Of a stretch of DNA of 64,000 nt, positions 1 to 9,567 are shown piece by piece (position 1 is the stretch's first letter; every line of letters begins with the position of its first letter). The notes below the pieces were generated by a model. That model made no database searches, was not told the origin of the DNA, and saw only the letters and a list, made by a program, of their open reading frames with translations. Both the position numbers and the translations under genes were made by a program. Source of the stretch: an uncultured Paracoccaceae bacterium (GTDB taxonomy: Bacteria; Pseudomonadota; Alphaproteobacteria; Rhodobacterales; Rhodobacteraceae); the NCBI GenBank assembly GCA_947493335.1, contig CANLQO010000004.1, forward strand, positions 92,531 through 156,530, read 5' to 3'.

Positions 1-1817
1 CCCATGCCGCGCCCACCGGGCAGGTTGGCCGCAGAGACAGTGTAGAACCGGCCATTGGTGCCAAACACCAGAAGACGGTCGGTGGTTTCGGCATGGAAAA
101 TGTGGCCGGGGCCGTCGCCGTCTTTGAATTTCAGTTCGCGGCCCAGATCAATGTGGCCGGTCATGGCGCGAATCCAGCCCATTTTGGATAGAACGACCGT
201 TATCGGCTCTCGGTCGATCATCGCCTCTAACGGCACGTCCGGGATTTCTGTCGCATCAGCGAATGTGGTCCGGCGCTTGCCTTCGGGTGTGCCGTTTCCG
301 AATTGTTTGCGGGTCTCACGCAACTGCTCGGCGATCTTGGCCCATTGCAGGTCCTCGGATTCCAAAAGGTCCTCTAGCTCTGCCCGTTCCAGCATCAGCG
401 CATCACGCTCTGCCAACAGTTCGATTTCCTCAAGCTTGCGCAGGCTGCGCAGGCGCATGTTCAGGATCGCTTCGGCCTGCACTTCGGAGAGTGACACTTC
501 TGGATCAGCGCCGGGGATGATCGGGCTGATGTAGTCCTTTTCATCCGTCGCGCGCGGCTTGGGAGCGGCCCAATCTTCGACCATCAGCGCCTGCTTGGGG
601 TCGTCATCATAGCGGATAATGTCGATGACGCGGTCAAGATTGAGGAAGGCGATGATAAAGCCTTCCAGCACCTCAAGCCGGTGGTCGATCTTGTCCATCC
701 GGTGCTGGCTGCGGCGGATCAAAACGGCGCGACGGTGGTCCAGGAACGCGCGCAACAGTTCCTTGACGCCGCAAACGCGCGGTTCAAGTCCATCGATCAG
801 CACGTTCATGTTGAGGCTGAAACGTGTTTCCAAGTCGCTGTTTTTAAAAAGCAAACCCATCATCATGTCCGGGTCGACAGTCTTGGCACGGGGTTCGAGG
901 ACGATGCGGATGTCTTCGGCGCTTTCGTCGCGCACATCCGCAAGCAGCGGGACCTTCTTGGTCTGGATCACCTCTGCCAGCTTTTCGATCAGCTTGGATT
1001 TCTGGACCTGATAGGGGATTTCGGTGACCACAACCTGCCATTGGCCACGGCCCAGATCTTCAACTTCGAAGCGCGCGCGGGTACGGATGGAGCCGCGCCC
1101 GGTGCGGTAGGCCTCTGCGATGTTTTCGCGCGTCTCGACGATCACCCCGCCGGTCGGAAAATCGGGGCCGGGGATGTAATCCAAAAGGGTATCGTCGCGG
1201 GCGTTGGGGGCTTTGATCAGGTGCAGACAGGCGTCGATCAACTCGTGCAGGTTATGCGGCGGGATGTTGGTGGCCATGCCGACCGCGATGCCGGATGATC
1301 CGTTTGCCAAGAGGTTGGGAAAGGCCGCCGGAAAGACAACAGGTTCTTCCAGCGTGCCATCATAGTTGGGGCGATAATCGACAGCATTTTCGGTGAGCCC
1401 CTCCATCAGGGCCTCTGCCGCAGCGGTCATCCGCGCCTCGGTATAGCGCGCGGCGGCAGGATTATCCCCGTCGATGTTGCCAAAGTTGCCTTGCCCGTCG
1501 ACCAGCGGGTAGCGGACGTTGAAATCCTGCGCCAGACGCGCCATGGCGTCGTAAATCGCCGCATCCCCATGCGGGTGATAGTTGCCCATCACGTCGCCCG
1601 AGATCTTGGCCGACTTGCGGAACCCGCCAGAGGAGGCCAGCCGCAGTTCACGCATTGCATACAATATGCGGCGGTGGACGGGTTTTAACCCGTCACGGGC
1701 ATCAGGCAGCGCACGATTCATGATCGTGCTTAAGGCATAGGTCAAATACCGCTCACCGATGGCTCGGCGGAGCGGTTCTACCATATCCAGTGGGGTGTCA
1801 CCTGTTTCGTCGCTCAT
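1..1817 (-). CDS. parC: DNA topoisomerase IV subunit A (5' part; gene runs off the left edge)
   Basis: Breakage-reunion subunit of topoisomerase IV, which decatenates daughter chromosomes as a ParC2ParE2 complex. The frame is open from an ATG at 1817 to the window edge, giving about 605 residues; the C-terminal beta-propeller is mostly missing. The N-terminus has the family core: the quinolone-resistance region around [15 protein letters not shown] and the catalytic tyrosine in [10 protein letters not shown]. The tower and coiled-coil region follows ([20 protein letters not shown]). Choosing ParC over GyrA rests on general resemblance (start [22 protein letters not shown] truncated here to its pattern: acidic start, then [12 protein letters not shown]), since the GyrA box region lies outside the window. 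No frame damage is seen. Confidence 0.93.
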   Translation of the reverse strand, partial: MSDETGDTPLDMVEPLRRAIGERYLTYALSTIMNRALPDARDGLKPVHRRILYAMRELRLASSGGFRKSAKISGDVMGNYHPHGDAAIYDAMARLAQDFNVRYPLVDGQGNFGNIDGDNPAAARYTEARMTAAAEALMEGLTENAVDYRPNYDGTLEEPVVFPAAFPNLLANGSSGIAVGMATNIPPHNLHELIDACLHLIKAPNARDDTLLDYIPGPDFPTGGVIVETRENIAEAYRTGRGSIRTRARFEVEDLGRGQWQVVVTEIPYQVQKSKLIEKLAEVIQTKKVPLLADVRDESAEDIRIVLEPRAKTVDPDMMMGLLFKNSDLETRFSLNMNVLIDGLEPRVCGVKELLRAFLDHRRAVLIRRSQHRMDKIDHRLEVLEGFIIAFLNLDRVIDIIRYDDDPKQALMVEDWAAPKPRATDEKDYISPIIPGADPEVSLSEVQAEAILNMRLRSLRKLEEIELLAERDALMLERAELEDLLESEDLQWAKIAEQLRETRKQFGNGTPEGKRRTTFADATEIPDVPLEAMIDREPITVVLSKMGWIRAMTGHIDLGRELKFKDGDGPGHIFHAETTDRLLVFGTNGRFYTVSAANLPGGRGM

Positions 1818-1955
1818 TGTGTTTGGTCTAGCCCGCGGGATCGGGGGCGTAAAGATAACATGACGCTGCGTGTCGTGTTTTTCCCCTCTCTGGCGTTGCT
1901 GAATTTCGTTAAGACGCTGATGTGGAGCGTAAGTATCGATTCTTTGGGGGCTGCC

Positions 1956-2486
1956 GTGGGTAAGTTCATCACTGCGACGTTTTTGATTTTGGGCTGGGCA
2001 TTCTATGAGATGTCCGGCGGGGCCGACTTTGTGCCGGAAGAACGCGTCGTCGCGAAGGCAGAGGTGGTCGTCGAGGAACCAGTGGTTGAGACCGCCGCTG
2101 TGACGCGATCTGTCAGCACACCGCTGGTCAGCCTGACGCTGCCTGTCAAATCGCCGCAAGCCACGGCAGAGGACACCGCACAGGTCATTCAGGCCAGCGT
2201 CGAAACGGTGGTTGAGGCGGTCGAGACCGCGAACCTGACCGAAACGGTCGAGGCCCCTGCAGCGCCCGAACCCGTCGCCGCACCCGTGCTTGACCTGCGT
2301 TACGTCGCCGGAAGCCGCGTGAACATGCGCACCGGGCCGGGCACGAACTTTGGTGTAATCGACACGCTGCCCGGTGGCACCGAGGCTGAAATCATCTCGG
2401 TCGATGCAAACGGATGGGCGAATATCCGCATCACAAACACCGGGGTTGAGGGTTGGATGGCCGAACGGCTGTTGACCGACGGCTAA
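1956..2486 (+). CDS. SH3-domain membrane-anchored protein
   Basis: Small envelope protein of about 176 residues. I chose the GTG at 1956 because a purine-rich GGGGG lies just upstream and the product then begins with an uncleaved membrane helix ([17 protein letters not shown]). An in-frame ATG at 1860 would add 32 residues that do not look like a signal. After the helix comes an Ala/Val/Glu-rich linker (about 30-110) and then a bacterial SH3 domain containing [12 protein letters not shown] and GWMAERLL, the usual SH3b pattern. SH3b domains often bind peptidoglycan or proteins, so a periplasmic scaffold role is likely, but the partner is unknown. It is divergent from parC, separated by about 140 bases. 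Confidence 0.8.
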   Translation: MGKFITATFLILGWAFYEMSGGADFVPEERVVAKAEVVVEEPVVETAAVTRSVSTPLVSLTLPVKSPQATAEDTAQVIQASVETVVEAVETANLTETVEAPAAPEPVAAPVLDLRYVAGSRVNMRTGPGTNFGVIDTLPGGTEAEIISVDANGWANIRITNTGVEGWMAERLLTDG

Positions 2487-2525
2487 GCCCTTGCGCGGAC
2501 GGCCATGGCGCGGCACACCTGCGCC

Positions 2526-3353
2526 ATGACTCAAAAAACAATTCTGATAACAGGTTGTTCTTCCGGCATCGGATATGATGCAGCCCATGGATTGCGCGCC
2601 GCCGGTTGGCGCGTTTTCGCATCGTGCCGCAATGCAACGGATTGTGGTCGGTTGATGTCAGAAGGCTTTGACAGCCCCTTGATCGACTACGCCGACAGCG
2701 AAAGCATCTACAGCGGGCTGGCGGATGTGCTGGAGGCGACAGGCGGCACGCTGGATGCGCTGTATAATAACGGAGCTTATGCCTGCCCGGGTGCTGTCGA
2801 GGACCTGCCGCGCGGGGCCTTGCGCGAGATTTTCGAGACAAACCTGTTTGGCGTGCAGGAGTTGACCAACGCCGTCATCCCGGTGATGCGGAATCAGGGT
2901 CACGGGCGGATCGTGAATTGTTCCAGTGTCCTGGGTTTTGTTGGCATGAAGTGGCGAGGGGCCTATGTCGCGACGAAATTCGCGATGGAGGGGCTGACGG
3001 ATGTGCTGCGCCTTGAACTGCGTGACAGTGGGATCAAGGTTGTGTTGCTGGAGCCGGGCCCGGTGACATCCGACATTCGCAAGAACGCGATCCCGCACTT
3101 CGAAAAGTGGATCAACTGGGAACAATCGGCCCGCGCCGAAGAATATGCAGCCTTGCGGGATCGGCTTTATACCGACAGCGGCCCTGAGACTTTTGAACTA
3201 CCGGCTAGCGCGGTCACACGAAAGTTGCGCCACGCCCTTGAATCCAAGCGTCCAAGGCCGCGCTACTATGTGACCACCCCAACCTACCTGATGGGAATCC
3301 TGCGGCGCATTCTGCCCACACGCATGCTTGATGGCGTATTGATCAAGGGCTAG
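2526..3353 (+). CDS. Short-chain dehydrogenase/reductase
   Basis: NAD(P)-dependent oxidoreductase of the classical SDR family, about 275 residues. Visible motifs are the cofactor loop TGCSSGIG near residue 10, the NNGAY stabilising motif, the catalytic Ser in NCSSVLG and the YVATK active-site pair. The sequence PGPVTSDIR follows, typical of the stretch after the active site. The ATG at 2526 is preferred over one at 2505, because the earlier start adds seven residues before the first beta strand. A basic C-terminal tail ([19 protein letters not shown]) resembles membrane-associated retinol or steroid-type SDRs. The substrate cannot be read from the sequence. It is a single gene between the SH3 protein and the HIG1-like gene. 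Confidence 0.88.
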   Translation: MTQKTILITGCSSGIGYDAAHGLRAAGWRVFASCRNATDCGRLMSEGFDSPLIDYADSESIYSGLADVLEATGGTLDALYNNGAYACPGAVEDLPRGALREIFETNLFGVQELTNAVIPVMRNQGHGRIVNCSSVLGFVGMKWRGAYVATKFAMEGLTDVLRLELRDSGIKVVLLEPGPVTSDIRKNAIPHFEKWINWEQSARAEEYAALRDRLYTDSGPETFELPASAVTRKLRHALESKRPRPRYYVTTPTYLMGILRRILPTRMLDGVLIKG

Positions 3354-3406
3354 CCCTTTCCTTTGCCGCCTGCCCTGCTACATCGGGGCGAACACGGGGG
3401 AAGACC

Positions 3407-3610
3407 ATGGCAAACGATCCGCTTTTCATTCTGGTCATCGTCGCTTGTCTGATCGTGCTGGGAATCCTGATGTTCGGGGTTGGCACGTTCGGCAAGGGTG
3501 GCGAATACAATCGCAAGCATGCCAACAAGCTCATGCGGTGGCGCATCATTGCGCAATTCATTGCGGTCTGTCTGATCCTTTTGTTTGTCTGGCTGCGCGG
3601 GGGAAGCTGA
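3407..3610 (+). CDS. Small twin-transmembrane protein, HIG1-like
   Basis: A 67-residue membrane protein. It has one helix near residues 7-26 (LFILVIVACLIVLGILMFGV), a short loop rich in Gly, Lys and Asn (GKGGEYNRKHANKLMRWR), and a second helix near 47-63. The loop between two helices matches the general shape of hypoxia-induced HIG1 domain proteins, which bind respiratory oxidases in mitochondria and some bacteria. In Rhodobacterales such genes are often annotated as twin transmembrane proteins upstream of the cobalamin adenosyltransferase and etfBA. The stop codon is separated by one base from the next start (TGAAATG), so the two genes are likely cotranscribed. Its function here is an inference. 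Confidence 0.8.
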   Translation: MANDPLFILVIVACLIVLGILMFGVGTFGKGGEYNRKHANKLMRWRIIAQFIAVCLILLFVWLRGGS

Positions 3611-3611
3611 A

Positions 3612-4184
3612 ATGGTTGTACTTAATAAAATCTACACCAAGACTGGGGATGCGGGCGAAACGGCGCTTGGCAACGGCAGCCGGGTGGCCAAGCATTCAAC
3701 CCGGGTGACATCTTACGGCACCGTTGATGAGCTGAATGCCACCGTCGGCCTTGCGCGGCTGCATGCCGATGGCGGGATCGATGACCAATTGGCCATGATC
3801 CAGAACGATCTTTTTGATCTTGGCGCGGACCTTTGCCGCCCTGATATGGAAAAGGATGAAGAGGCCGAATACCCTGTTTTGCGCGTGACCGACGCGCAAG
3901 TGGCCCGGCTTGAAAGCGAATTGGACGCAATGACGCAAGCGGTTGAGCCGCTGCGGTCTTTCATTTTGCCCGGCGGTTCGGCCCTTGCCGCGCATATGCA
4001 CCTGTGCCGTACTGTCGCACGGCGGGCCGAGCGGCTGTGCGTCGAACTTGCGACGATGGAATCAGTGAACCCGGCGGCGGTCAAATACCTGAACCGTTTG
4101 TCGGACTGGTTTTTTCAGGCCGCGCGGATCGCCAATGACGATGGCCGCGATGACGTCCTTTGGGTGCCCGGCGCAAACCGCTAA
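3612..4184 (+). CDS. pduO: Cob(I)alamin adenosyltransferase, PduO type
   Basis: Transfers the adenosyl group of ATP to cob(I)alamin to make coenzyme B12. The protein has 190 residues, usual for PduO-type enzymes. The N-terminus has the ATP-binding signature KIYTKTGDAGETALGNG (residues about 5-20) followed by a conserved VTSYGTVDELNA. Later helices contain ILPGGSALAAHMHLCRTVARRAER and LNRLSDWFFQAARIAN, both typical of the family. The ATG at 3612 removes nine non-homologous residues of a longer frame and sits one base after the preceding stop. Adenosylcobalamin would serve ethylmalonyl-CoA or methylmalonyl-CoA mutase, in line with the acyl-CoA genes nearby; the mutases themselves are not in the window. 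Confidence 0.93.
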   Translation: MVVLNKIYTKTGDAGETALGNGSRVAKHSTRVTSYGTVDELNATVGLARLHADGGIDDQLAMIQNDLFDLGADLCRPDMEKDEEAEYPVLRVTDAQVARLESELDAMTQAVEPLRSFILPGGSALAAHMHLCRTVARRAERLCVELATMESVNPAAVKYLNRLSDWFFQAARIANDDGRDDVLWVPGANR

Positions 4185-4346
4185 AGCGCAACCGATCTGT
4201 AACGCTGCGTTTGACGTGAAAAAGCGACCGTATTTTTCATTGAAGCGTCGATTTTGGATTGTCATCTGCGTTTGGGTTCCACTAGACATTGTCGCGATTG
4301 ACGCTTGTGGAGTTTCCCACCGGCACACCCATAGGAGATACGCCCG

Positions 4347-5105
4347 ATGAAGGTCCTGGTACCCGTCAAACGCGTGATTGACTACAACGTGAAGGTTCGC
4401 GTGAAAGCGGACGGAAGCGGTGTTGATCTCGCGAACGTCAAAATGTCGATGAATCCCTTCGACGAAATTGCGGTCGAAGAGGCGATCCGCTTGCGGGAAG
4501 CAGGCAAGGCCGAAGAAGTCGTGGCTGTCTCGATCGGCGTCAAGCAGGCGCAGGAAACGCTGCGCACGGCTTTGGCAATGGGTGCTGATCGCGCAATTCT
4601 GGTTGTGGCCACCGATGATGTCCACAATGACATTGAGCCGCTTGCCGTCGCCAAGGTGCTTAAGGCCATCGTGGACGAAGAGCAGCCGGGCTTGGTGCTG
4701 TGCGGCAAGCAGGCCATCGACAACGATATGAACGCGACCGGCCAGATGCTTTCTGCCCTGCTGGGCTGGAGCCAGGCAACATTTGCGTCTGAACTGGACG
4801 TCGATGGCGACAGCGCCGTGGTCACCCGCGAGGTGGACGGCGGTCTGCAGACGATCAAGGTCAAGATGCCGACAATCGTTACGGTGGACCTGCGGCTGAA
4901 CGAGCCGCGCTATGCTTCTTTGCCGAACATCATGAAGGCCAAGAAAAAGCCGTTGGATGAAAAGACGCCTGCCGATTATGGCGTAGATGTCAGCCCGCGC
5001 CTGACTGTGGTGAAAACAACTGAACCAGAGGCCCGTAGCGCCGGGATCATCGTCGGCTCTGTTGATGAGCTGGTTGAGAAACTCAAAGAAGCGGGGGCTG
5101 TGTAA
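4347..5105 (+). CDS. etfB: Electron transfer flavoprotein subunit beta
   Basis: Beta subunit of the heterodimeric ETF that collects electrons from acyl-CoA dehydrogenases and other flavoprotein dehydrogenases and passes them to ETF-quinone oxidoreductase. The 252-residue length is typical. It begins [20 protein letters not shown] and carries the AMP-binding-loop and signature region ([20 protein letters not shown]) and the conserved [22 protein letters not shown], part of the recognition loop that contacts partner dehydrogenases. A ribosome site (AGGAGAT) precedes the ATG. The gap of 162 bases upstream separates it from pduO and probably contains the etf promoter. Its stop overlaps the start of etfA by one base (TAATG), so translation is coupled. 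Confidence 0.97.
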   Translation: MKVLVPVKRVIDYNVKVRVKADGSGVDLANVKMSMNPFDEIAVEEAIRLREAGKAEEVVAVSIGVKQAQETLRTALAMGADRAILVVATDDVHNDIEPLAVAKVLKAIVDEEQPGLVLCGKQAIDNDMNATGQMLSALLGWSQATFASELDVDGDSAVVTREVDGGLQTIKVKMPTIVTVDLRLNEPRYASLPNIMKAKKKPLDEKTPADYGVDVSPRLTVVKTTEPEARSAGIIVGSVDELVEKLKEAGAV

Positions 5106-6031
5106 TGGCTGTTCTTCTGATTGCAGACGTGAATACGGGCGAACTGTCTGTGGACGCGACCGCCAAGGCCGTGTCGGCCGCTGGCGCATTGGGTGACGTG
5201 ACGGTGCTGTGCGTCGGCGCAAACTCCAAGGGTGCGGCTGATGAGGCCGCCAAGATCGAAGGTGTGGCCAAGGTGCTTTGCGCCGAAGATGCTGTGCTGG
5301 GCCATCAAATGGCAGAGCCTGCCGCTGATCTGATCGTGTCGCTGGCTGGGGATTATTCCCACATCGCCGCACCGGGCACGACGGATGCCAAGAACATCAT
5401 GCCCCGTGTGGCCGCACTGTTGGACGCGCAGGTGATCAGCGAAGTGACTGCGATTGTCGACGGCGACACCTTTGAGCGCCCGATCTACGCAGGCAACGCG
5501 ATCCAGACGGTGAAATCCGGTGATGCGACCAAAGTGCTGACCATCCGCACGGCCGGCTTTGATGCCGCAGGCATGGGCGGAGCAGCAGCGGTTGAGATGA
5601 TCGGTGCGCCTGCTGATCCGGGTCTGTCATCCTGGGTGGAAGACAAGGTTGCCGCAAGCGACCGGCCAGAGCTGACATCAGCCGGAGTCGTTGTCTCTGG
5701 CGGGCGCGGCGTTGGGTCAGAGGATGACTTTGCCCTGATCGAAAAGCTTGCGGACAAGCTGGGCGCGGCCGTTGGCGCATCCCGCGCCGCGGTCGATTCA
5801 GGTTATGCACCGAACGATTGGCAAGTTGGCCAGACCGGCAAAGTTGTCGCCCCCGACCTTTACGTTGCGGTCGGCATCTCGGGCGCTATTCAGCACCTTG
5901 CCGGTATGAAGGACAGCAAGATCATTGTCGCTATCAACAAGGACGAAGAGGCCCCGATTTTTCAGGTTGCCGACTTCGGACTGGTTGCCGACCTTTTCAC
6001 CGCTGTGCCGGAACTGACAGACAAGCTTTGA
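5105..6031 (+). CDS. etfA: Electron transfer flavoprotein subunit alpha
   Basis: Alpha subunit of ETF, carrying FAD. It has 308 residues. The C-terminal FAD domain is clear: VVSGGRGVGSEDDF, GAAVGASRAAVDSG, QVGQTGKVVAPDLYVAVGISGAIQHLAGMKDSK (family signature, shown in parts) and IVAINKDEEAPIFQVADFGLV. The N-terminal domain (AVLLIADVNTGELS) is also normal. It is translationally coupled to etfB and followed after 36 bases by a strong hairpin terminator. It would serve the Mcd-like acyl-CoA dehydrogenase at about 17-19 kb, among others. No oddities are seen. Confidence 0.97.
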   Translation: MAVLLIADVNTGELSVDATAKAVSAAGALGDVTVLCVGANSKGAADEAAKIEGVAKVLCAEDAVLGHQMAEPAADLIVSLAGDYSHIAAPGTTDAKNIMPRVAALLDAQVISEVTAIVDGDTFERPIYAGNAIQTVKSGDATKVLTIRTAGFDAAGMGGAAAVEMIGAPADPGLSSWVEDKVAASDRPELTSAGVVVSGGRGVGSEDDFALIEKLADKLGAAVGASRAAVDSGYAPNDWQVGQTGKVVAPDLYVAVGISGAIQHLAGMKDSKIIVAINKDEEAPIFQVADFGLVADLFTAVPELTDKL

Positions 6032-6067
6032 TCGGTGGGGCCAACCGCCCACCAGATCACTTCTGCC

Positions 6068-6095
6068 AAAAGCCCGCCCATCGTGGCGGGCTTTT
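6068..6095. terminator. Bidirectional hairpin terminator between etfA and the DUF6473 gene
   Basis: Perfect 11-bp inverted repeat AAAAGCCCGCC / GGCGGGCTTTT with a six-base loop. The A and T tracts form the stem ends, so transcripts from either side would end in U-rich tails. It lies between two convergent genes. Confidence 0.9.
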
Positions 6096-6099
6096 GCGT

Positions 6100-6954
6100 C
6101 TAGGCCGCGCCACGTTGGGCCATGGCATTGCGCAGACTTGGCACCAGTAGTGCGCTTGCCTCGTGATGACAGGCCACGCCCATCATCGCCGTCGCCGCCT
6201 TGGCCTGCATGGGCGAATAGAACATGCCCTTGGTGCCTTGAGCCTTGGCAACCTCTGTCGGGTTCGCCACGATCACGTCCTGCACCAGATGCCGCAGTTC
6301 ATTTACCATTTCGGCGGTCACAAACAGGGGGTCGACCTGAAGCGGGTTGTCCAACTGATCCCAAGGCATGTCCGACATCGGCGCCTTGGAAAACCATAGC
6401 AGGACTGCGCGGGGGCCGATCTGACCCAACATGTTTTTCATCCGCGCGACCCAGGCTTCTCTGAGTTCGGACACGACGATGTCAAACCGTTCGGGTGACA
6501 TGGCATGCAACGTACTCAGCATATGTCGTGTGAAGGTGAAGTCTGCAAAATCGACGTCGTTAAAGATCGCCTCCATCACGGTTGATGCGCGCAGGAACCG
6601 ATCATTGCGGCGCGGATGCACCGAATAGAAGCGGTTCGACATGTAGTTTGCACCCATGATCTGCACCACGGTCATTTCCGCATCATTGCAAATCCCCATG
6701 ATCGTGGGATCATTCACAAAGGCATCAACCCCACCGTTGACGCAACCGAGGTTGACACAAGTCATCCCCAATTCCTTTTCGACCAATGCCGGAACCGGTT
6801 TGTCGATGAATTTCCCGAACGTTTCTGTACCGCCGATGAATGAGATATAGGGACTATCTAGGCGCCGCTTTGGCCCCCGAAAGAAGATCCGCGACATGCC
6901 ATATCGGCACGGCGCATAATGCAGTCCACCGCCGTCAATCGTTTCGTGTTTCAT
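6100..6954 (-). CDS. DUF6473 family protein
   Basis: A 284-residue protein of the DUF6473 type that I associate with Rhodobacterales. Seen features are a start YxxxGGxLHYAPCRYG, then FRGPKRRLDSPYISFIGGTETFGKFI and a stretch VNLGCVNGGVDAF. The order of a glycine-rich GGTETFG loop followed by a GCVNGG block recalls SGNH-fold hydrolases, but I cannot assign catalytic residues. I chose the ATG at 6954 over an in-frame GTG at 6984, since the family begins near the Tyr/Cys-rich segment. It is convergent with etfA and shares its terminator region. Function is unknown. Confidence 0.75.
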   Translation of the reverse strand: MKHETIDGGGLHYAPCRYGMSRIFFRGPKRRLDSPYISFIGGTETFGKFIDKPVPALVEKELGMTCVNLGCVNGGVDAFVNDPTIMGICNDAEMTVVQIMGANYMSNRFYSVHPRRNDRFLRASTVMEAIFNDVDFADFTFTRHMLSTLHAMSPERFDIVVSELREAWVARMKNMLGQIGPRAVLLWFSKAPMSDMPWDQLDNPLQVDPLFVTAEMVNELRHLVQDVIVANPTEVAKAQGTKGMFYSPMQAKAATAMMGVACHHEASALLVPSLRNAMAQRGAA

Positions 6955-7119
6955 GGTTCCCAACGCCTCTCGTCTGTTACCCACGCAACAGAGATTCGCC
7001 GAAATGCATTTCGAATTCGCTAAAGTGAAAGTTTGAACATTCTTTTAAGCGACCGGGCGTCTTGTAGCGGCCTATCACGGCGGCATATGGTGCGGGCAGT
7101 CAGCAGGGGATATTGGACC

Positions 7120-7995
7120 ATGACGATCAATTCGGTGGGCATTGTTGGTGCGGGTCAAATGGGTAACGGGATCGCCCATGTCTTTGCTTTGGCTGGTTTC
7201 AACGTCAAGATGACCGACATCAGTGAAGACGCGCTTAAAGCTGCCGTGGCTCTGATTGACCGCAATCTGGACCGTCAGGTCAGCAAGGGTGCGATTGACG
7301 AAGCGGCCAAAGCTGCGGCAATGCAGCGCATCTCGACCACCGGCACATTGACCGAATTGGGCCAAACAGACCTGATCATCGAAGCTGCAACAGAGCGCGA
7401 AACGATCAAACAGGCCATTTTCGAAGACCTCGTCCCGCATCTGAAACCTGAGACGATTCTGACCTCGAACACGTCCTCGATTTCCATCACCCGGCTGGCA
7501 AGTCGCACGGACCGGCCTGAAAAATTCATGGGGTTCCATTTCATGAACCCGGTCCCGGTGATGCAGCTGGTCGAACTGATCCGCGGGATTGCAACGGATG
7601 AGCCCACATTCCGCGCCTGTCAGGACGTTGTGAAAAAACTGGGCAAGACCAGCACCGCGTCCGAGGATTTCCCAGCATTCATCGTCAACCGCATCCTGAT
7701 GCCGATGATCAATGAGGCGATTTATACCCTTTACGAAGGCGTCGGCTCTGTTCAGTCGATTGACACATCGCTGAAGCTTGGTGCCAACCATCCGATGGGT
7801 CCGCTGGAACTGGCGGACTTTATCGGGCTGGACACCTGTCTTGCTATCATGAACGTGTTGCACGATGGTTTGGCGGATACCAAGTACCGGCCCTGCCCGC
7901 TTTTGACAAAATACGTCGAAGCCGGTTGGCTGGGACGGAAATCGCAACGCGGGTTCTATGATTATCGGGGCGAGGTCCCGGTGCCGACGCGTTAG
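7120..7995 (+). CDS. hbd: 3-hydroxybutyryl-CoA dehydrogenase
   Basis: Interconverts 3-hydroxybutyryl-CoA and acetoacetyl-CoA using NAD(P). It has 291 residues, the usual size for the stand-alone enzyme. The Rossmann motif VGIVGAGQMGNGIAHVFAL is at the N-terminus, followed by the catalytic block TSNTSSISITRLA and GFHFMNPVPVMQLVELI (active-site His). The C-terminal helical domain includes FIVNRILMPMINEA and GANHPMGPLELADFIGLD. The ATG at 7120 has AGGGGA upstream and removes 29 unrelated residues of a longer frame. It fits polyhydroxybutyrate or ethylmalonyl-CoA metabolism together with ETF and the Mcd-like enzyme. Its end overlaps the convergent acyltransferase by four bases. Confidence 0.94.
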   Translation: MTINSVGIVGAGQMGNGIAHVFALAGFNVKMTDISEDALKAAVALIDRNLDRQVSKGAIDEAAKAAAMQRISTTGTLTELGQTDLIIEAATERETIKQAIFEDLVPHLKPETILTSNTSSISITRLASRTDRPEKFMGFHFMNPVPVMQLVELIRGIATDEPTFRACQDVVKKLGKTSTASEDFPAFIVNRILMPMINEAIYTLYEGVGSVQSIDTSLKLGANHPMGPLELADFIGLDTCLAIMNVLHDGLADTKYRPCPLLTKYVEAGWLGRKSQRGFYDYRGEVPVPTR

Positions 7996-8885
7996 GGCTT
8001 TAACGCCAGCGTTTGGTCGCGCAGCCACGCCATGAAGGCGCGCTGATCGCCCGCCTTGCTTTCCCATTGCTCTGGCAAGATCGGGTCGCCGATGATCGGG
8101 CGAAAGACCGTATTACGTGAGCGGACGATTTCATGGATCAGCAAGCTTTGCCGCAACGTGGCTGAGATTTGATGCGCCATCTGGTACCAGCGGGAATTCG
8201 CACCGGGGAAATAACAAGGCACGACGGTCGCGCCGGATTTGCGGATCATCTTGGCGGTAAAGACATTCCACTCAGTCTCGATCACCGGGCCGAACATGGA
8301 TTGCGCCGTCGCCACAACGCCAGAGGGGAACAATGCCACGATGCCGTCATTTGACAGATGTGCCATCGCGGCGCGCCGCATTTCGACCATGCGTTCCTGA
8401 GCATCATCGTGGTGTGGAAACGGCACCGGGATCAGGAACTGGCTGGCGACGGTGTCAATCTCGGTCAAAAGAGAGCGGGTCAGGATCTTGTAGTCCAACC
8501 GCCGCCGGCCGATCAATTCTGCCATGACCATGCCGTCGACCATGCCGTGCGGATGATTGGCCACAAATACAACCGGGCCAGTCAGGGGGATCTTGTCCAG
8601 CTGATCCTGCGGCGTCTGGATGTCGACACCCAGCACATCAAGCGCCGAGGTCCAGAATTCTTGCCCCTGATAAGGCCCCCGCTTTTCAAATTCGCGGATC
8701 ATGCGGACGATCTGTAGTTTGCCGGTCAGCCATTCAACAGTCCGGATGAAGCCCGAGCGCATTGGGCTGTCAAACGAGGTCGCATAGCTAAGTACGCCGC
8801 GATCGTAGTGTACGGGCTGAGGCTGAGTCTGGGGAGACACTTTTGGCGCCTTGCTGGTCAGTTCGGTCAATCCGTTGCCTTCCAA
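7992..8885 (-). CDS. Lysophospholipid acyltransferase family protein
   Basis: Probable membrane-associated 1-acyl-glycerol-phosphate-type acyltransferase, 297 residues. The active-site motif is VVFVANHPHGMVDGMVM (His and Asp in the NHP-x-G-x-x-DG form), and a later conserved stretch is GIVALFPSGVVATA, matching the FPEG-like block of PlsC relatives. VVPCYFPGANSRWYQMA follows, similar to hemolysin-type acyltransferases. The acyl acceptor may be lyso-phosphatidic acid or an ornithine-lipid precursor; the sequence does not decide. The start is uncertain: the frame uses a TTG at 8885 without a clear ribosome site, and runs back into ptsH. It lies just downstream of ptsH on the same strand. Confidence 0.82.
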   Translation of the reverse strand: MEGNGLTELTSKAPKVSPQTQPQPVHYDRGVLSYATSFDSPMRSGFIRTVEWLTGKLQIVRMIREFEKRGPYQGQEFWTSALDVLGVDIQTPQDQLDKIPLTGPVVFVANHPHGMVDGMVMAELIGRRRLDYKILTRSLLTEIDTVASQFLIPVPFPHHDDAQERMVEMRRAAMAHLSNDGIVALFPSGVVATAQSMFGPVIETEWNVFTAKMIRKSGATVVPCYFPGANSRWYQMAHQISATLRQSLLIHEIVRSRNTVFRPIIGDPILPEQWESKAGDQRAFMAWLRDQTLALKP

Positions 8886-8902
8886 TGCAGACCGGGAATG
8901 CC

Positions 8903-9172
8903 CTAGTCGCCTTCGCCAAATTTATTGTTCACCAAGGTCGTGATGGCATCTGCCAATGCGTCGGCGTCCGCCCCGCGGGTTTCCACATCTATAAATGTTC
9001 CGATGGTGGCTGCCAACATTAATAGCCCCATGATGCTGTCGCCCTCGGCCGACATACCATCTTTGCTCACCGTGGCTTCGGCGTCATGTGCCTCGACCAC
9101 TTCAGCGAGACGGGCGGAGGCGCGTGCGTGCAGGCCTTTGATGTTCTGAATCTCAAGTCGCAATGTCGCCAT
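8903..9172 (-). CDS. ptsH: HPr phosphocarrier protein
   Basis: Phosphocarrier of the phosphotransferase system, 89 residues. The active histidine is in KGLHARASARLAE (about residue 15), and the regulatory serine is in GDSIMGLLMLAA (about residue 46), the target of HPr kinase. Both sites are intact, which matters because hprK is encoded just upstream. No sugar-specific EIIB or EIIC is present, so this is the regulatory (not sugar-importing) PTS common in Alphaproteobacteria. It follows the EIIA gene after two bases and is the last PTS gene of the chvI-chvG-hprK-rapZ-manX-ptsH run. Confidence 0.95.
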   Translation of the reverse strand: MATLRLEIQNIKGLHARASARLAEVVEAHDAEATVSKDGMSAEGDSIMGLLMLAATIGTFIDVETRGADADALADAITTLVNNKFGEGD

Positions 9173-9174
9173 GG

Positions 9175-9567
9175 TCAGCTGGGTTCCACGATATGCGTGT
9201 TGATATATTTGTGCGCAGCATCAATCGCAGCGTTCACGGCATCAGGCACGGACTTGTTTCTTGTTTTCGCCAGCTTGATCAGCATCGGCAGGTTTGCACC
9301 GTAGATGATCTGGCGTTTTGCCACGCCACAGGCCCGCAAGCTGAGGTTCGATGGTGAGCCGCCAAACATATCTGTGACAATGATCACGCCATCGCCAGCA
9401 TCAACGGCATCGGCTGCGGCGCATATCTCGGCCTGTTTGTTGGCGCGGTTTTCCTCTGCCGCGATGGTGATCGCCATGATGCCATCCTGTTTACCCACCA
9501 CATGCTCGACCGCGGCAAGGTATTCAGGGGCAAGCCCCCCGTGGGCAACGATCACAATACCGATCAA
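9175..9567 (-). CDS. manX: PTS system mannose-type EIIA component
   Basis: Stand-alone EIIA of the mannose family, 130 residues, accepting phosphate from HPr. The predicted phosphorylated histidine is in [14 protein letters not shown] (about residue 9). The conserved [19 protein letters not shown] region is also present, as is the segment [19 protein letters not shown]. The frame opens with TTG at 9567, preceded at a good distance by AAGGACAG, and the TTGA overlaps the rapZ stop, so translation is probably coupled. Without EIIB/EIIC partners nearby, the role is likely regulatory, for instance through the ChvG or ChvI neighbours, which is an inference from other Alphaproteobacteria. Confidence 0.92.
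   Translation of the reverse strand: MIGIVIVAHGGLAPEYLAAVEHVVGKQDGIMAITIAAEENRANKQAEICAAADAVDAGDGVIIVTDMFGGSPSNLSLRACGVAKRQIIYGANLPMLIKLAKTRNKSVPDAVNAAIDAAHKYINTHIVEPS

Noticed and set aside
4185..4346. Possible cobalamin riboswitch between the adenosyltransferase and etfB
   Set aside because: No B12-box-like conserved core or expected long leader is visible.
7033..7119. 29-residue N-terminal extension of 3-hydroxybutyryl-CoA dehydrogenase
   Set aside because: The family starts right before the GxGxxG motif, and an AGGGGA site precedes the ATG at 7120.
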